Source: Psettodes erumei
Taxonomy: Eukaryota > Chordata > Actinopteri > Pleuronectiformes > Psettodidae
Direction: 5' to 3'
DNA length: 64,000 bases
Assembly: GCA_016785225.1 (NCBI GenBank)
Contig: JAFBJZ010000227.1
Coordinates: 1-64,000 of the forward strand
In this document: piece by piece, positions 61,511 to 64,000 of the stretch
Position numbering within the stretch: position 1 is the first letter of the stretch
Layout of the letters: every line of letters begins with the position of its first letter
Program-made: the position numbers and the translations under genes
The notes under the pieces: model-generated
Database searches by the model: none
What the model was told of the DNA's origin: nothing
Seen by the model: only the letters and a program-made list of their open reading frames with translations

Positions 61511-62345
61511 CTTTTTTTCATCCGCGCCTCTTCCGGTGTCGTGTCGCCTGACTCTGACGTCATCTGAGTCAAAAGGGTGCGACGGAGCACTATTGTAGTT
61601 TTTTTTTTTTTTTTTTTAATCCCCATTTCTTCCCCAAAAATGATTTATTTAGAATTGGGCATAGGAAAGGACTCTGAACGTGTGTTAATAAATAAATTAA
61701 ATGAGATGGTTAAGATCCGAAGAAAAAGCTGCTGTTAAGTACAATTTTATGGATTGTATGGAAGAGGTGAATATCGTAAATATGGTATATATTTGACAAG
61801 ACAACAAAACGTGTGAAAGAGAGCAGGGTTATCGGAAGTTCGGCTTCATTTAAGACCTCTATATGCGAGCAAAGCGGACAGGAAACAGCTAAACAGGCCC
61901 AGCTACGCAGTATGCTAATGGTATGCGGACACCCCATGAATATGCTAATGGTATGCGGAAACTCATTGAATATGCTAATGAGCTGTTTTCCTTTAGTTAT
62001 TTAATACTTATATTCGATCTGTGTTTCGAGGCCTCCAGCTACAGGAAGTCCCGCTTCTTTCCCAGAACCCTGTGCATGTCCCTGTTCATCCCTGAATACA
62101 GAATATCCTGCCGACAGCGACAAAGGTGCTTTCCTCCTCATGCCATTCAACTTGCACCTGGCCCCACGTTACAGCTTTGCGCTGCTGTGATTGGACTTGA
62201 CCGACCTGTGGGAGGGGTCCAAATGCAGGTACTTCAGCTAACGCAGACAAGGAAAGGGTAAAGTGAGTGAAGCATTTAGGGGTAAAAAAAAAAAAAAAAA
62301 TCTAACAGAAGCTGCAAGCTGTGTTTCCAGAGACAGACGTGTAGA
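61511..62345. other. Divergent intergenic region stxbp3-fndc7
   Basis: stxbp3 reads left and fndc7 reads right, so both promoters fall here. The CpG-rich part around 61080-61560 overlaps the stxbp3 first exon. A T run lies at about 61600-61618, a 30-bp tandem repeat at 61911-61981 and an A run near 62283. No TATA box was convincing. Confidence 0.5.
61911..61981. repeat. 30-bp tandem repeat with octamer-like motif
   Basis: TATGCTAATG occurs at 61911, 61941 and 61971, exactly 30 bases apart, and the first two copies are followed by GTATGCGGA. Each copy carries ATGCTAAT, one base from the POU octamer ATGCAAAT. The array lies about 370-430 bases upstream of the fndc7 start codon. Confidence 0.85.
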
Positions 62346-63635
62346 ATGCGAGCCATGAAGGGGCTGCTGATCATTGCCTTGCTGGGCATATGCTCACAGG
62401 TACAGTAATGAAATGCAATTTGTTGTAATAGACAGTTTATTTCAAATTCAGACACAAATAGTAGGAAAAATATAGCATTCAATGTGACTAATTACTTAGT
62501 GATAACATACATTTTTTGTATAATTCTATAAAACTGCTTGATAACATTTTCTCATCTGTATTTGCAGGCTGCAACAGCATCAGGTACTGGATGTTTTCGT
62601 TTAATATATATTCCACTGCAGATGTTTTAGCAAAGATGATAAATAGGAGGCACAAAACCTATGACTGTATCATCATTTATGGGTAAAGAATCCATGTCTC
62701 AGGGTGATAAGCATGAGCTACAACAATCTCCCTTCTTTCTTCTCTCCCACCAGAAATCCAAGTATCTGTGTTCTCAGCAACATCCAAGACCACGATTCTC
62801 AGGTGGACCAGGTACTCTGGAGCCAGCTCATATAAGATTTCTGTCGCCCTCAAAAGCTCACCAGACAACCCCATCGCTTTCGCCCAGTTTGGTTCCAACA
62901 CGGTGATGGGCTCCGTCAGCTCCCTGGCCCCAAACAACGATTATGTCTTCACAGTTGAAGCGCTGGACGATTCCCAAACATCTCTGAGCTCTGCAGCTGT
63001 TAACTCATCAACAGGTGAGGTGCACCACTTAATAAATGTAAGAATATACTTATTAGTACTACATTGATATATATATATATAACTGTTTTTAGTGTATATT
63101 ATTCCAGCTTGGTGTGTGTTTGACTTCTGCCATATTCAGGCGCATTGAATTTAAATTCAAATAAACTGAAGGGCCTAAGTTATGATAAAAGCTTATAATC
63201 ATATATTCTTTCAAGTGTATCATCATATGATTTACCAAGGGAGACTTAGAGGAAATAAAGTTGTGTTTCCTATCATGTCACGACAAAAATCAGAAGTCAG
63301 TATGGGGGACGCTGCCCCTCACGTCCCTCTCGTTGGTTACCGACGCTGATCTGAACCGACTGTGACTGTTTCAGCCCCTGAGACGTTGGATCCCATCCAG
63401 ACGGTGAAGTCGAAGGACAGCAGGACCTTGATGGCCGAGTTCACCCCGAGGACCGGGGCGACTCACTACATCGTACGCATCCAGAACTCCGACGGATTTT
63501 TCAGAGAAGACGTGGTGTCCTCCTCCCCCACTGAGATTCAGTCGCTCACGCCCTACACCGAGTACACGCTCAGCATCATGGCCGTGAACAGCGGAGGCCG
63601 CAGCCAGCCGTCTCTTCCTGTGACTGCAAAGACAG
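62346..63635 (+). CDS. fndc7: Fibronectin type III domain protein 7, 5' part
   Basis: Partial gene; only the first four coding exons are in the window: 62346-62399, 62568-62583, 62754-63014, 63375-63635. All join in phase, and the last ends at a donor in phase 1 for an exon beyond the right edge. The product starts with a signal peptide (MRAMKGLLIIALLGICSQ), with cleavage likely near AATAS. Exon 2 is only 16 bases. Exons 3 and 4 are each exactly 261 bases and each encode one fibronectin type III domain, the one-exon-one-domain pattern of this tandem-repeat family. Domain cores include TILRWTRYSGASSYKI and TEYTLSIMAVNSGG. FNDC7 is chosen by architecture and because it neighbours STXBP3 in other vertebrates. 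The biochemical role is not established. Another FN3 protein is possible but less likely. Confidence 0.85.
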
Positions 63636-64000
63636 GTTGGCGTCGTTTCTCACATTGTCTTCACGTGTGTTTTTCTCTTTCACAGCTTGGTAACAAACTT
63701 CTAAAATGAATTCAGTGGGATAAATAACACCCAATGGCTGATTTATGTGTAGAAACAAACACTTTTGTCACCCCACACCCTGCAGAAGTCACCTGATCTG
63801 CCTCATTGTCCCACAGCAGAGTCCTACATACATGCAGAGGTGTGAGTGAATGTACAGATGCATCGCCTTGAGAAAAATTCAGTGTTTGTGCAATTCCAGG
63901 TTTGTCTTACCTGAGAAATGCATCAGCCCTCTTCAGGGCCCCTCCTGCATTGGTGGTAACAGTACCTGACCGTTCAGTGTGAATCACAAAGAGTTGACCT
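63636..64000 (+). other. fndc7 intron, right edge of window
   Basis: The 365 bases after fndc7 exon 4 contain no open frame with fibronectin-like sequence and no clear acceptor. They are taken as intron. Confidence 0.5.

Overview
The window is vertebrate nuclear DNA, almost certainly from a ray-finned (teleost) fish. The genes are intron-rich with short introns and GT-AG splice sites, and (CA)n/(GT)n microsatellites are dense. The encoded kininogen carries the fish-type kinin RPPGWSPLR. No bacterial, viral or organellar features were seen. Eight protein-coding genes were reconstructed exon by exon by matching splice sites, reading phase and remembered family sequences. No search was run.

Layout: 1-900 is a T-rich satellite of roughly 160-bp units. 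mccc1 (biotin-carrying subunit of methylcrotonoyl-CoA carboxylase, minus, 2675-8564, 19 exons) is followed by a lamp3-like lysosomal membrane glycoprotein gene (minus, 9469-12031). kng1 (kininogen, plus, 13490-16921) comes next. pik3ca (PI3-kinase p110 alpha, minus, 21459-29763, 24 coding exons, 1068 codons) has a long 3' region reaching about 17715 and a GC-rich promoter near 33100-33530. zmat3 (matrin-type zinc-finger RNA-binding protein, plus, 35125-42179) is head-to-head with pik3ca. A gene-poor stretch follows, then ankmy1 (MORN/ankyrin/MYND protein, minus, 47433-52873), stxbp3 (Munc18-3, minus, 54731-61510, 592 codons) and the 5' part of fndc7 (fibronectin type III protein, plus, from 62346), which runs off the right edge. 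mccc1, lamp3, kng1, pik3ca and zmat3 are neighbours on human 3q26-q27, stxbp3 and fndc7 on 1p13, and ankmy1 lies on 2q37. The window therefore spans a rearrangement junction between about 42 and 54 kb.

The genes do not form an operon or a joint system; they are independent housekeeping, signalling and secreted-protein genes. I found no convincing undescribed system. The most interesting items are: an 11-residue repeat array that enlarges the zmat3 N-terminal region; a lamp3 intron whose 3' end is an uninterrupted (GT) tract with no AG; one-base frame breaks in mccc1, lamp3 and ankmy1, which may be assembly errors or real lesions; a CpG-rich pik3ca promoter bracketed by very long GT and CA tracts; a 30-bp-spaced octamer-like repeat upstream of fndc7; and NRF1-like and X-box-like motifs upstream of ankmy1.
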